In this document: positions 1-6,659 of the stretch, piece after piece
Position numbering within the stretch: the stretch's first letter is position 1
Layout: the number at the start of each line of letters is the position of its first letter
Assembly: GCA_023227645.1 (NCBI GenBank)
Contig: JALNVJ010000027.1
Span: 1 to 12,611 of the forward strand
Origin: Bacteroidales bacterium
GTDB lineage: Bacteria; Bacteroidota; Bacteroidia; Bacteroidales; P3
Length of the DNA: 12,611 bases
Reading direction: 5' to 3'
Made by a program: the position numbers and the translations under genes
Notes under the pieces: model-generated
What the model saw: the letters and a program-made list of their open reading frames with translations, nothing else
Told to the model about the DNA's origin: nothing
Databases searched by the model: none

Positions 1-546
1 AATGTAGGAACTGATGGGCAGATGAAGTTTATTGAACATGCATTAAATGTAGTATCTCCTCAAAATGGAATTGTGATTGCCATAGTTCAAATGAGTTGTG
101 CTATAAAAAACGAAAAAGAACTTATTGCTGTAAAGCGTAGAATATTAGAAAAACATCACTTAAAAGCGGTTCTTTCAATGCCTGATGATTTATTTTATCC
201 AGTAGGAGTAGTAACATGTATTATGGTTTTTGAAGCAAATAAACCAAACAAAGGTTTTGAAACATTCTTTGGATATTTTAAAGATGATGGATTTGAGAAA
301 CGTAAAAATCAAGGGAGGATAGATGCACGTAATCGCTATAAAGAAATAAAAGGAAAATGGCTTAATGCATATAATAATAAAAAAGAAATTCCTGGACTTT
401 CAGTTATGCAAGAAGTGAGTGCCGACGATGAATGGTGTGCCGAAGCATATATGGAAACTGATTATAGTAAAATTAATCAAACTGATTTTGAAAAAAAAGT
501 TAGAGATTATATTGCTTTTAAATTCTTAAACAACATTGAACAATGA
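1..546 (+). CDS. N6-adenine DNA methyltransferase (restriction-modification M subunit), C-terminal part
   Basis: This is the C-terminal part of an N-6 DNA methylase of the HsdM/BcgI-like kind, which transfers a methyl group from S-adenosylmethionine to adenine in a specific DNA site. The frame is open from base 1, so the gene starts outside the window and the Met at base 22 is probably internal. What is visible is the end of the catalytic domain (GIVIAIVQMSCA, then KAVLSMPDDLFYPVGVVTCIMVF, typical of the last strands of this methylase fold) and a lysine-rich C-terminal tail. The SAM-binding and NPPF motifs must lie upstream and cannot be checked. The stop overlaps the start of the specificity-subunit gene by ATGA, so the two are translationally coupled. 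In BcgI-like (type IIB) enzymes the nuclease is fused to the N-terminus of this protein. In type I systems a separate HsdR is needed, and none is seen here. Confidence 0.85.
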   Translation, partial: NVGTDGQMKFIEHALNVVSPQNGIVIAIVQMSCAIKNEKELIAVKRRILEKHHLKAVLSMPDDLFYPVGVVTCIMVFEANKPNKGFETFFGYFKDDGFEKRKNQGRIDARNRYKEIKGKWLNAYNNKKEIPGLSVMQEVSADDEWCAEAYMETDYSKINQTDFEKKVRDYIAFKFLNNIEQ

Positions 547-1475
547 AACGATTAGATGAAGTTTTTGATATTCTTCTTGGTAAAAGTTTAGAATTGATTA
601 ATTGCGAAGAAATAAATAATGGCATCCTTTTTATTTCAAGAACTTCATCTAATAATGGAGTTGCTACAAGGATAAAAAAGCTAGAAAATTTAGACCCTAT
701 GCCTCAACATGCAATTACTGTAGCATTAGGAGGTTCTGTTTTGTCTTCTTTTTATCAATCAGAACCTTTTTATACTGCGTTTCATATTGCTTGCCTTTAT
801 CCAAAAAAAAATTTATCAGAAGTAGAAATGCTATACTATTGTTACATTATAGAGCAAAATAAATATCGCTATAACTATGGAAGACAAGCAAATCGAACAG
901 TAAAGGGAATATTAGTTCCTTCTTATGATGAAATACCGGATTACATAAACAGAATAAATACTATTTCTTTTTTTAATAAAAATCCTCTTTCTACTATTAA
1001 ACTATCACTTAGTATAGAAATGTGGAAATGGTTTGAAGTAGGGAATTTATTTGAATGCTTTACAACAAATCATACAATACAACAAGAAACAGAAAATGGA
1101 GATATTCCTTTTGTTACAAGAAGTGGTGTTAATAATGGAATAAGTGGTTTTATAAATGGAGAGGGGTTATTAAAATACAATGGAAATTGTATCACAATAG
1201 GTGCTGAAGGTATTATTGCTTTTTATCAACCAAATATATTTGTTACCGGGGTAAAAGTTTATACAATTCGCCACGAGAAAATGAATGCATATAATGCAAT
1301 GTTCTTAATTACACTTTTAAATTTGGAAAATTATCGATATAATTATGGGAATGCTAGAATTTTAAATAAAATAAAGAGGGAAAGAATCAAACTCCCAGTA
1401 ACAACGGAAGGAAATCCAGATTGGGAGTTTATGGAAAGCTATATTAAGAGCTTGTCTTATTCAGCAAATCTATAA
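543..1475 (+). CDS. Restriction-modification specificity (S) subunit with two target-recognition halves
   Basis: This is a DNA-sequence-recognition subunit that directs the upstream methylase to its site. The 310-residue protein is built from two related halves. F30-x-x-R33 followed by NNG at 37-39 recurs as F190-x-x-R193 with NNG at 197-199. RYNYG at 109-113 recurs at 265-269, followed in both by a basic stretch and a hydrophobic-Pro-[SV] motif. This internal repeat is the arrangement of HsdS-type proteins that read a bipartite site. At 310 residues it is shorter than usual type I HsdS (about 400), and the long coiled-coil spacers are not obvious, so a type IIB/IIG-associated S subunit is quite possible. 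The C-terminal NPDWEFMESYIKSL is a common ending in such S subunits. The start overlaps the methylase stop by ATGA. A run of nine A lies at 803-811 between the two halves. The site recognised cannot be predicted. Confidence 0.85.
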   Translation: MKRLDEVFDILLGKSLELINCEEINNGILFISRTSSNNGVATRIKKLENLDPMPQHAITVALGGSVLSSFYQSEPFYTAFHIACLYPKKNLSEVEMLYYCYIIEQNKYRYNYGRQANRTVKGILVPSYDEIPDYINRINTISFFNKNPLSTIKLSLSIEMWKWFEVGNLFECFTTNHTIQQETENGDIPFVTRSGVNNGISGFINGEGLLKYNGNCITIGAEGIIAFYQPNIFVTGVKVYTIRHEKMNAYNAMFLITLLNLENYRYNYGNARILNKIKRERIKLPVTTEGNPDWEFMESYIKSLSYSANL

Positions 1476-1501
1476 ATTCTAAAGACTTATTTTAACAGAA
1501 A

Positions 1502-1537
1502 CATTTCAATATTATCTTTATAGATAGTATTGAAATG
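1502..1537 (+). terminator. Long hairpin after the S-subunit gene
   Basis: A 16-bp stem (CATTTCAATATTATCT pairing with AGATAGTATTGAAATG, one T-G wobble) closes a 4-nt TTAT loop 26 nt after the S-subunit stop. It is followed by the T-rich stretch CTATTTTATATTT. It is AT-rich for an intrinsic terminator but long and well paired, so it is read as the terminator of the methylase/S-subunit operon. It also shows that no further gene such as hsdR follows in that operon. Confidence 0.7.
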
Positions 1538-1647
1538 CTATTTTATATTTATCTAAGTATCGTTTAGGTGTTATTATTTTTTCAAAAATACAACTTCTTG
1601 GGAATGTAATCCTTAAAAGTTTTGTTTTGTGTGATATTATAAGGTTG

Positions 1648-1721
1648 TTCTTATTGTTTTATCCTTGCTATTGTTTTTGGGTTGGATAGTTCACGGAAGG
1701 CGTCTTTTCCTATTTTTCTGT
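1648..1721. repeat. Direct repeat, copy 1 (partner at 2978-3051)
   Basis: This 74-bp segment matches 2978-3051 at 66 of 74 positions without gaps, at a constant offset of 1330 bp. The last 23 bases (1699-1721) are identical between copies. The match stops sharply at both ends. The two copies bracket the promoter, the short ORF and the fic gene, so they could be the two ends of an inserted segment. Confidence 0.85.
1651..1721 (-). pseudogene. Broken 3'-terminal copy of the DNA alkylation repair gene
   Basis: Read on the minus strand, this stretch encodes RKIGKDAFRELSNPKTIARIKQ and a stop. This matches the last residues of the intact alkylation repair protein (RKIGKDALRELSDPKTIARIKK, stop) encoded at 2981-3661. 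Upstream of this the similarity ends abruptly, an in-frame stop lies at 1750-1752, and there is no Met, so it cannot make a protein. Of the eight base differences over 68 bp, four codons are silent and three change a residue (K to Q, D to N, L to F). That looks more like a diverged functional allele than random decay. It is on the same strand as the intact gene, with Fic between them. Confidence 0.85.
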
Positions 1722-1769
1722 CGTATATTATTCGTATGATATTTAAAAATTAACTCCGTTTCTGATATG

Positions 1770-1792
1770 ATAATCGAGTTTTATTCGATTAT
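1770..1792. repeat. Small perfect inverted repeat upstream of the fic promoter
   Basis: ATAATCGA and TCGATTAT form a perfect 8-bp inverted repeat around the 7-nt centre GTTTTAT. It lies about 38 nt before the -7 element at 1830-1837. It could be an operator or a weak hairpin, but no regulator can be assigned and it may be chance in AT-rich DNA. Confidence 0.4.
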
Positions 1793-1829
1793 GTTGTTGA
1801 AAATGGATAAGTTTTGTTGATTTTATCAT

Positions 1830-1837
1830 TATCTTTG
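1830..1837 (+). promoter_or_regulatory. Bacteroidota -7 promoter element upstream of the short ORF and fic
   Basis: TATCTTTG fits the Bacteroidota -7 consensus TAnnTTTG exactly. A TTTG -33 element at the usual spacing is missing; the nearest TTTG is only 13 nt upstream (1813-1816). Transcription would start near 1843, about 18 nt before the ATG at 1861 and 128 nt before the fic ATG. Confidence 0.5.
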
Positions 1838-1860
1838 CATCTTATTAGAATTTGTTATCT

Positions 1861-1941
1861 ATGAATTTAATTGATGAATTTGGTGTTATTCCTTTCAACT
1901 ACGATTTGCTTTCTTCTTTGCTGGATTCAAGGTTTAGATAG
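1861..1941 (+). CDS. 26-codon ORF between the promoter and fic; leader peptide or gene stub
   Basis: This short ORF (begins MNLIDEFGVIPFNYDLLSSL, ends DSRFR) starts with ATG just after a good -7 element and stops 29 nt before the fic ATG. No known peptide was recognised with confidence. The pattern of a hydrophobic residue, P, x, x, Y and then a leucine-rich helix resembles, from memory, the N-terminus of AbiEi-like antitoxin or winged-helix proteins of Bacteroidota, which would make this the truncated 5' end of a lost gene. It could equally be a leader peptide coupled to fic, or not translated at all. Confidence 0.3.
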   Translation: MNLIDEFGVIPFNYDLLSSLLDSRFR

Positions 1942-1970
1942 AAAAGAAATGTTTGCACGAAAATAATAAT

Positions 1971-2954
1971 ATGTACACACCTCCATTTACCATATCAGCA
2001 AAAGCAATTAATTTGATTGCGGAAATATCGTCACAGATAGAACGTTATGCTATCCGTATGGAACAGAACGATGCATTGTTGTTAAGAAAAGCTAATCGCA
2101 TCAAGACTATTTATAGTTCACTTGCCATTGAAGGAAATAAACTGACAGAAAGCGAGGTAACAGATATCATCAATGGAAAAACAATTGTTGCTCCACTGCG
2201 TGAAATACAAGAGGTAAAGAATGCTATAAAAGCTTATGAAGTATATAATACTTTAAATGTTTTTTCACCTCAAGACCTATTAAAAGCACATAGTCTGATG
2301 ATGGAGGCTTTGACTAATGATGCAGGACATTTTAGACAAGGTGGTGTGGGTGTTTTCTCTGACAAGAATTTGATTCACATGGCTCCTCCAGCTAATAGAG
2401 TTGCATTATTGATAGATGATTTATTTCAGTGGCTTAAATTGTCAAAAGACCATTTGCTTATTAAGAGTTGTGTGTTTCATTATGAGTTTGAATTTATTCA
2501 TCCTTTCAGTGATGGCAATGGACGTATGGGGAGGTTGTGGCAGTCTTTGATATTAGGAAAATTACATCCTTTATTTGAACATCTCCCTGTTGAAAATATG
2601 GTGTACTCCAATCAAGAAGAATATTATAAAGCTATTGCAGAGAGTTCTAAACATGCAGATAGTGGAATTTTTATTGACTTTATGCTTAATGAAATATTGA
2701 ATACCTTGAAAAGAAAACAAGGAAACTTAATAATTGGCACTAATAATGGCACTAATGATGGCACTAATGATGGTATTGAAAATGCTATTCTAAATTGCAT
2801 TAGGAATAATGCAGAGATAACATTGGATGAACTATCTGTCTTTGTGGGTAAATCAAGACGAACTATAGTTAGAGCAATGAAACGCCTACAAGATGATAGC
2901 AAAATACGACGTAATGGTTCAACAAGAAACGGATATTGGGAAATAATAGAATAA
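1971..2954 (+). CDS. fic: Fic family protein (class II AMPylase-type) with C-terminal winged helix
   Basis: Fic proteins transfer a nucleotide group, usually AMP from ATP, to a hydroxyl side chain of a target protein. The complete active-site motif HPFSDGNGR is at residues 177-185, with His177 as the expected catalytic base. An N-terminal inhibitory-helix motif of the [S/T]xxxE[G/N] type is present as S50-L-A-I-E54-G55-N56. This places it in the self-inhibited class II, which needs no separate antitoxin. A GTN[N/D] repeat linker (256-267) joins the Fic core to a winged helix-turn-helix domain (about 270-327) that suggests DNA binding or self-regulation. I chose the ATG at 1971 (327 residues) because MYTPPFTI is the usual start of this family; an in-frame TTG at 1953 would add six residues. 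It is probably transcribed from the promoter at 1830. The gene converges on the alkylation-repair gene with 26 nt between. Targets are unknown. Confidence 0.93.
   Translation: MYTPPFTISAKAINLIAEISSQIERYAIRMEQNDALLLRKANRIKTIYSSLAIEGNKLTESEVTDIINGKTIVAPLREIQEVKNAIKAYEVYNTLNVFSPQDLLKAHSLMMEALTNDAGHFRQGGVGVFSDKNLIHMAPPANRVALLIDDLFQWLKLSKDHLLIKSCVFHYEFEFIHPFSDGNGRMGRLWQSLILGKLHPLFEHLPVENMVYSNQEEYYKAIAESSKHADSGIFIDFMLNEILNTLKRKQGNLIIGTNNGTNDGTNDGIENAILNCIRNNAEITLDELSVFVGKSRRTIVRAMKRLQDDSKIRRNGSTRNGYWEIIE
2736..2771 (+). repeat. Three 12-bp tandem repeats inside fic
   Basis: The units GGCACTAATAAT, GGCACTAATGAT and GGCACTAATGAT follow one another in frame and encode GTNN-GTND-GTND. They form a flexible hydrophilic linker between the Fic core and the winged helix. 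A gain or loss of units would change linker length by four residues without a frameshift. Confidence 0.9.
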
Positions 2955-2977
2955 CAAGATTAGCAAAAAAATACTAC

Positions 2978-3051
2978 TTCTTACTTCTTTATCCTAGCTA
3001 TTGTCTTTGGGTCGGATAGTTCTCGGAGGGCGTCTTTTCCTATTTTTCTGT
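2978..3051. repeat. Direct repeat, copy 2 (3' end of the intact alkylation repair gene)
   Basis: This is the partner of 1648-1721 (66 of 74 identical). It covers the last 23 codons and stop of the intact gene plus 3 nt beyond the stop. Having the intact gene at one end and only its 3' tip at the other is the layout left by elements that insert into gene 3' ends. Confidence 0.85.
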
Positions 3052-3661
3052 GGGTGGGGTTATTGGATAGGGATAGCTTTTGGGATAGGGATAGGGCTTT
3101 GGGGTGTAGGTATAGGCTACGTTTGCCTATTTGACGTAATGCCCAGTTGACTGCTTTCCAAACAAAGTTTCTTTCATCGTAGGCGTATTTTTCTATTAAG
3201 GGAAAGTATTTTAGGAATTCTTCGTCTGGTTTGTTTTTTATGCCTACTGCTAGGCCTGCTATTAGTGCGAATGATGTTCTGCGTACGTATTCTTGTTCGG
3301 ATGAAACGTATTTGTCTATAATTTCTTCTGTATGTGGGGTGTAGCGAAGGAGGTTATAACATGCTCCATCTACTATTGCCCAGCTGTCGAAGTCTTTTAC
3401 CCAAATGTCTATTTCTTCTAGTGTTATTTTCGTTGGGTCTGCTATCATTGTGGATAGCATCCTTGCTTCGTGGTAATTGGTTTCCCATAGCTTGAGGGCA
3501 AGGGGATGATTGGTTTTTATTTCTTTTGCTATTGCTCTTAGCTCTGGTGCTGTTATTCCTAAGATATTATTTGATTTTACTCCAAAGTATTCGGCTTGCT
3601 TTATTTTGTCTTTATTTGAAAGTGAAAGCAGATAGCTTAATACTTGTTCTGCTGTTTGCAT
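2981..3661 (-). CDS. DNA alkylation repair protein, AlkD-like HEAT-repeat glycosylase
   Basis: AlkD-type enzymes remove bulky or positively charged alkylated bases (for example 7- and 3-methylpurines) from DNA without flipping the base, using a concave surface of HEAT-like helical repeats. The 226-residue protein is of normal family length and all-helical in character. Likely equivalents of the three key AlkD residues are visible: W94 and D98 in DSWAIVD (W-x-x-x-D, like W109/D113 of Bacillus cereus AlkD) and W173 in VNWALRQIGK (like W187). The basic C-terminus RKIGKDALRELSDPKTIARIKK is the part duplicated at 1651-1721. The start is an ATG 3 nt after the stop of the upstream exported phosphatase/nuclease gene, so the two are probably co-transcribed. 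No terminator hairpin was seen in the 26 nt separating it from the convergent fic gene. Activity is inferred from family and residues. Confidence 0.93.
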   Translation of the reverse strand: MQTAEQVLSYLLSLSNKDKIKQAEYFGVKSNNILGITAPELRAIAKEIKTNHPLALKLWETNYHEARMLSTMIADPTKITLEEIDIWVKDFDSWAIVDGACYNLLRYTPHTEEIIDKYVSSEQEYVRRTSFALIAGLAVGIKNKPDEEFLKYFPLIEKYAYDERNFVWKAVNWALRQIGKRSLYLHPKALSLSQKLSLSNNPTHRKIGKDALRELSDPKTIARIKK

Positions 3662-3664
3662 TAT

Positions 3665-4681
3665 TTATTGTTTTGGGGTTAAAACTTTCATAAATATTGG
3701 GAAGTGATCGCTAATTCCTCCTTGGTACTTATATCCTTTATATGTACTGAAAGGTGTTGTTTTGGTTATTTTTGGGTTTGGGTCAATCATAAAGTCGGGG
3801 ATAAATATATGGGAAGGGTTGGAGAGGGTGTCTATTCTTTCTTCCATTTCTTTTGTTACAATAAATTGGTCGAAGTTTAGCATTTGTCCTGAATAGGTAT
3901 AAGAGCCTCTTTTGTTTTTATCTTTTTTCATAAGGTTGGTAAGTAGTGGCTGGTGGTTATGGTATCCGCCTGAGGTTCTAAATCCTTCTTCAACACTATT
4001 GTCCCATGGGTTGTCGTTGAAGTCTCCCATTATGATTATGTTTTTCTCTCCTTTGTCGTAAAGCTCTTTTGATTTCTTATAGATTAGTTCAAATACTGAT
4101 TTTCTGAGTGGTTTGTTTCTGTCGTTATTTCTTCTTGAGGGTGCATGGACAACAAATATATGTAGTGGTATCTTATTTAGGAGGCCATTAACGTATAGTA
4201 TATCTCTTGTTGGCTCGTCAATTATTAAAGAGCTATCAATTACAATTTTCTCATGCGTTATAACCTTAAACTTATCTTTTCTATATATCATTGCAACATC
4301 CATACCTCTTATGTCTGGTGAGTTGTAGTGGATAAAGTCGTAGCCTCCTTTTTTTAGTGGGGAGTCGTTGCAAAGGGCGTTGAGGACTTGTTGGTTTTCT
4401 ATCTCACATAGTCCAATTATTGCAGGAAGGTTTCCTTTAGATAGTGCAATATATGTTTTTGCAAGTAGGTCTTTTTTTAGGTTAAAGCGCTCCCAGTTCC
4501 AGTTTCGTGGGGAGCTACCTGTGAAGTCGTCATCGTTGGTTAAGCTATCATTGGTGGGGTAGAAAAAGTTTTCACAGTTATGAAAGGCTATGATTTCTGA
4601 TTGAGATTTTAGCAAATAGGGAAATAACATGATTATTATTATAAAGTAATATTTGAAGTATCTATTTATCAATACTGGCAA
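3665..4681 (-). CDS. Exported endonuclease/exonuclease/phosphatase family protein
   Basis: This is a member of the Mg-dependent DNase I-like fold (EEP) family; substrates range from DNA to phosphoesters and cannot be told here. Active-site blocks are in the expected order: N35 in HNCENFF, E93 or E95 in GLCEIEN, RGMDVAMIYR (125-134), H179 in HAPSRRNN, D220 and N222 in MGDFNDNP, and D325-H326 in GISDHFP. The N-terminus has a basic start and a hydrophobic run (about 11-24) ending in KSQS, a likely signal peptide, so it probably acts in the periplasm or outside. There is no ATG in the leader region. The start is TTG at 4681 (338 residues) or, equally plausible, TTG at 4672. It begins only about 20 nt after the gcvT terminator hairpin and lies 3 nt before the AlkD-like gene. 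Confidence 0.88.
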   Translation of the reverse strand: MPVLINRYFKYYFIIIIMLFPYLLKSQSEIIAFHNCENFFYPTNDSLTNDDDFTGSSPRNWNWERFNLKKDLLAKTYIALSKGNLPAIIGLCEIENQQVLNALCNDSPLKKGGYDFIHYNSPDIRGMDVAMIYRKDKFKVITHEKIVIDSSLIIDEPTRDILYVNGLLNKIPLHIFVVHAPSRRNNDRNKPLRKSVFELIYKKSKELYDKGEKNIIIMGDFNDNPWDNSVEEGFRTSGGYHNHQPLLTNLMKKDKNKRGSYTYSGQMLNFDQFIVTKEMEERIDTLSNPSHIFIPDFMIDPNPKITKTTPFSTYKGYKYQGGISDHFPIFMKVLTPKQ

Positions 4682-4700
4682 ATTTATGGTTAAATGAATA

Positions 4701-4730
4701 AGGGCGTTTCGATATAATTCAAAACGCCCT
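4701..4730 (-). terminator. Terminator of gcvT
   Basis: AGGGCGTTT and AAACGCCCT form a perfect 9-bp GC-rich stem with a 12-nt loop. Read on the minus strand it begins 16 nt after the gcvT stop and is followed by the T-rich TATTCATTT. It separates gcvT from the exported EEP gene. On the plus strand the stem is followed by AAATTTTATT, but no plus-strand gene ends here. Confidence 0.85.
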
Positions 4731-4746
4731 AAATTTTATTAAGTAA

Positions 4747-5850
4747 TTATACCTTGTAGAAAGGCATCTTAACTACAACTGCTTTTAATATCTTATCTCT
4801 AACTTTAATATAGATATTAGTGTCCTTTTTGCTGAAAGCTGTTTGAACATGTGCTGTTCCAATTGCTTTTGAGGTTGAAGGAGATTGTGTTCCTGAACAT
4901 ACTTTGCCAATAACATTACCTTCTTGATCACATACTTCATAACCTTGACGAGGAATACCTCTATCGATCATTTCAAAACCAACAAGTTTTTTCTTAACTC
5001 CATTTGCTTTTTGATCTTCAAGGATTTTTCTGTCAACAAAGTCATTTCCTTCTTCAAACTTAGTTAACCAACCAAGTCCTGCTTCTATTGAAGATGTTTG
5101 GTCATCAATTTCATGTCCATATAAACAAAATCCCATTTCCAAACGTAGAGTGTCTCTGCAACCTAGTCCAGCTGGTTTTATTCCAAATTCTTTTCCTGCT
5201 TCAAAAATAGCGTTCCAAATTGTTTGGGCGTCTTTTGGAGATAAATAAATTTCACATCCACCAGAACCAGTATAACCTGTTGTGGAAAGAAGAACGTTAT
5301 CAACACCTGCAAGTGTTAGGTATTTGAAGGTGTAATATTCCATATCCTCAACAGAAGTAGAAGTAAGTTTTTGCATAACTTTAAGAGCTAATGGTCCTTG
5401 AATTGCAAGTTGTGCCCAAGAATCAGACTCGTTAATAAAATCTTTTCCAAGTTCCATTCCCATTTCAACAGCAATCTTACTCATCCAATTCCAGTCTTTT
5501 TCAATGTTTGCTGCATTTGGAACAATAAAATATTCTGTTTCGTTTACTCTATAAATTAACATATCATCAACAATTCCTCCTTTTCCATTTGGAATTACTG
5601 TGTATAGTATCTTTCCATCAAAGAGAGAATCGATATTGTTTGAAGTGCAGTATTGGATGAAATCATGAGCCTTTGGTCCTTTTGCTCTAAATTCTCCCAT
5701 ATGAGAAACATCAAAAACGCCTACGGCATTTCTAACATTATTATGCTCAATCACTAACCCTTCATAGGAAATTGGCATATTGTATCCTGCAAACTCAGCC
5801 ATCTTTGCACCTAAGTCAATATGGTTTTGAGTGAATGGTGTACTTTTCAT
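4747..5850 (-). CDS. gcvT: Glycine cleavage system aminomethyltransferase (T protein)
   Basis: The T protein takes the aminomethyl group from lipoylated H protein, releases ammonia and passes methylene to tetrahydrofolate, in the cytoplasmic glycine cleavage system. The protein has 367 residues (Escherichia coli: 364). Family hallmarks are present: AGYNMPI (21-27), GVFDVSHMGE (44-53), the catalytic acidic pair D94-D95 in GGIVDDMLIYR, TGYTGSGGCEIY (190-201) with the substrate-contacting acidic E199, and CRDTLRLEMGFCLYGHEID. The start is ATG at 5850. It has its own promoter overlapping the 3' end of lpxH and its own terminator, so it is probably a single-gene unit. The other glycine-cleavage genes (gcvP, gcvH) are not in the window. 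Confidence 0.98.
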   Translation of the reverse strand: MKSTPFTQNHIDLGAKMAEFAGYNMPISYEGLVIEHNNVRNAVGVFDVSHMGEFRAKGPKAHDFIQYCTSNNIDSLFDGKILYTVIPNGKGGIVDDMLIYRVNETEYFIVPNAANIEKDWNWMSKIAVEMGMELGKDFINESDSWAQLAIQGPLALKVMQKLTSTSVEDMEYYTFKYLTLAGVDNVLLSTTGYTGSGGCEIYLSPKDAQTIWNAIFEAGKEFGIKPAGLGCRDTLRLEMGFCLYGHEIDDQTSSIEAGLGWLTKFEEGNDFVDRKILEDQKANGVKKKLVGFEMIDRGIPRQGYEVCDQEGNVIGKVCSGTQSPSTSKAIGTAHVQTAFSKKDTNIYIKVRDKILKAVVVKMPFYKV

Positions 5851-5892
5851 ATCGTATATTTTTGTATTTATTATTATTTTGTATTAGATTTG

Positions 5893-5924
5893 CAAAGATA
5901 AGGTTTTTATAAATGCTATTCAAA
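5893..5924 (-). promoter_or_regulatory. gcvT promoter inside the 3' end of lpxH
   Basis: On the minus strand a TTTG -33 element (5924-5921) is followed after 20 nt by TATCTTTG (5900-5893), an exact match to the Bacteroidota consensus. The -33 element lies in the last codons of lpxH. Transcription would start near 5886, giving a leader of about 35 nt before the gcvT ATG. Confidence 0.8.
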
Positions 5925-6659
5925 CTTTTTTAATTCTAAATTACATCCATCCCAAAGAGCATAACCACTGCCATAAACCCAATCACTTAATATGATTAGT
6001 TTTTTATTTTCGTCTATCTTATATTCTTTATTGAGATGACGATGACCAAAGATAAAATAGTCAATATTTGTGGTCTTGATTTTCTCTATGCAATATTGGA
6101 AATGAGGTTCTTTTTCTCCTTTATCAATTATATCGTATTCTGAATGAGATTTCCTGCTGCTCGAAGACCATTTATTGCCAAAAGCAATTGCCCAACGGGG
6201 ATGTATAGATGCAAATAATATTCTTGTTATTTTTGAATTGAAAATTGCTTTCATAAAGATATATGTCTTATCCTTTTTGTCAATTCCATCACCATGTGCT
6301 AAGAGAAATGTTTTCTTGTCAATTTCAATTTCAATTTCTTTTTTATGAACAATTAATCCAATTTCTTTTTCGAAATAATCTCCAATCCATTGGTCGTGGT
6401 TGCCTGTGAAAAAGTGAACTTCTGTTCCTCTGTCAACAATGGAGGCTAAGGTGCCAAGTAACCTAACATAGTATTTAGGTACAACGTGTTTGTATTCATG
6501 CCAGAAGTCAAAAATATCTCCCAATAGGTAAATAACCTTTGCGTCTTTTTCGGCCTCTAAAAGGAAACGGACTAATTTCTTTTCCCTTTTAAGCGATTCT
6601 TCGTAGTTTGGAGCTCCTAGATGAGTGTCGGCAATAAAATAATATTTATCTTTTATCAT
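5916..6659 (-). CDS. lpxH: UDP-2,3-diacylglucosamine diphosphatase, LpxH-like
   Basis: LpxH cleaves UDP-2,3-diacylglucosamine to lipid X and UMP, the fourth step of lipid A synthesis, at the inner face of the cytoplasmic membrane. The 247-residue protein shows the full set of metallophosphoesterase metal ligands: D11 and H13 in ADTHLG, D48 in LLGDIFDFW, N87-H88-D89 in TGNHDQW, H122 in AHGDG, and H206 and H208 in FGHRH. The LpxH-type insert with WSSSSRKSH (164-172) is present and distinguishes it from generic phosphatases. Its ATG overlaps the stop of the upstream lipoprotein gene by ATGA, so it is the third gene of the aroC operon. Other lipid A genes are not nearby. A broader metallophosphoesterase role cannot be excluded. 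Confidence 0.88.
   Translation of the reverse strand: MIKDKYYFIADTHLGAPNYEESLKREKKLVRFLLEAEKDAKVIYLLGDIFDFWHEYKHVVPKYYVRLLGTLASIVDRGTEVHFFTGNHDQWIGDYFEKEIGLIVHKKEIEIEIDKKTFLLAHGDGIDKKDKTYIFMKAIFNSKITRILFASIHPRWAIAFGNKWSSSSRKSHSEYDIIDKGEKEPHFQYCIEKIKTTNIDYFIFGHRHLNKEYKIDENKKLIILSDWVYGSGYALWDGCNLELKKFE

Noticed and set aside
1953..1970. TTG at 1953 as the start of fic
   Set aside because: The ATG at 1971 begins at the family's usual N-terminal sequence; the TTG extension HENNN adds nothing recognisable.
2736..2771. Possible CRISPR-like or regulatory repeat
   Set aside because: The units are 12 bp, directly adjacent and in frame within fic, so they are a coding linker repeat.
2624..2902. Minus-strand ORF inside fic
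   Set aside because: It lies wholly within the well-supported fic gene in another frame, and its composition is what an antisense shadow would give.
2955..2980. Terminator between the convergent fic and alkylation repair genes
   Set aside because: No stem of useful length is found in these 26 bases.
4679..4686. TAAATTTG on the minus strand as a promoter -7 box for the exported EEP gene
   Set aside because: It overlaps the first possible start codon and has no TTTG at the right spacing, so it is not listed as a feature.
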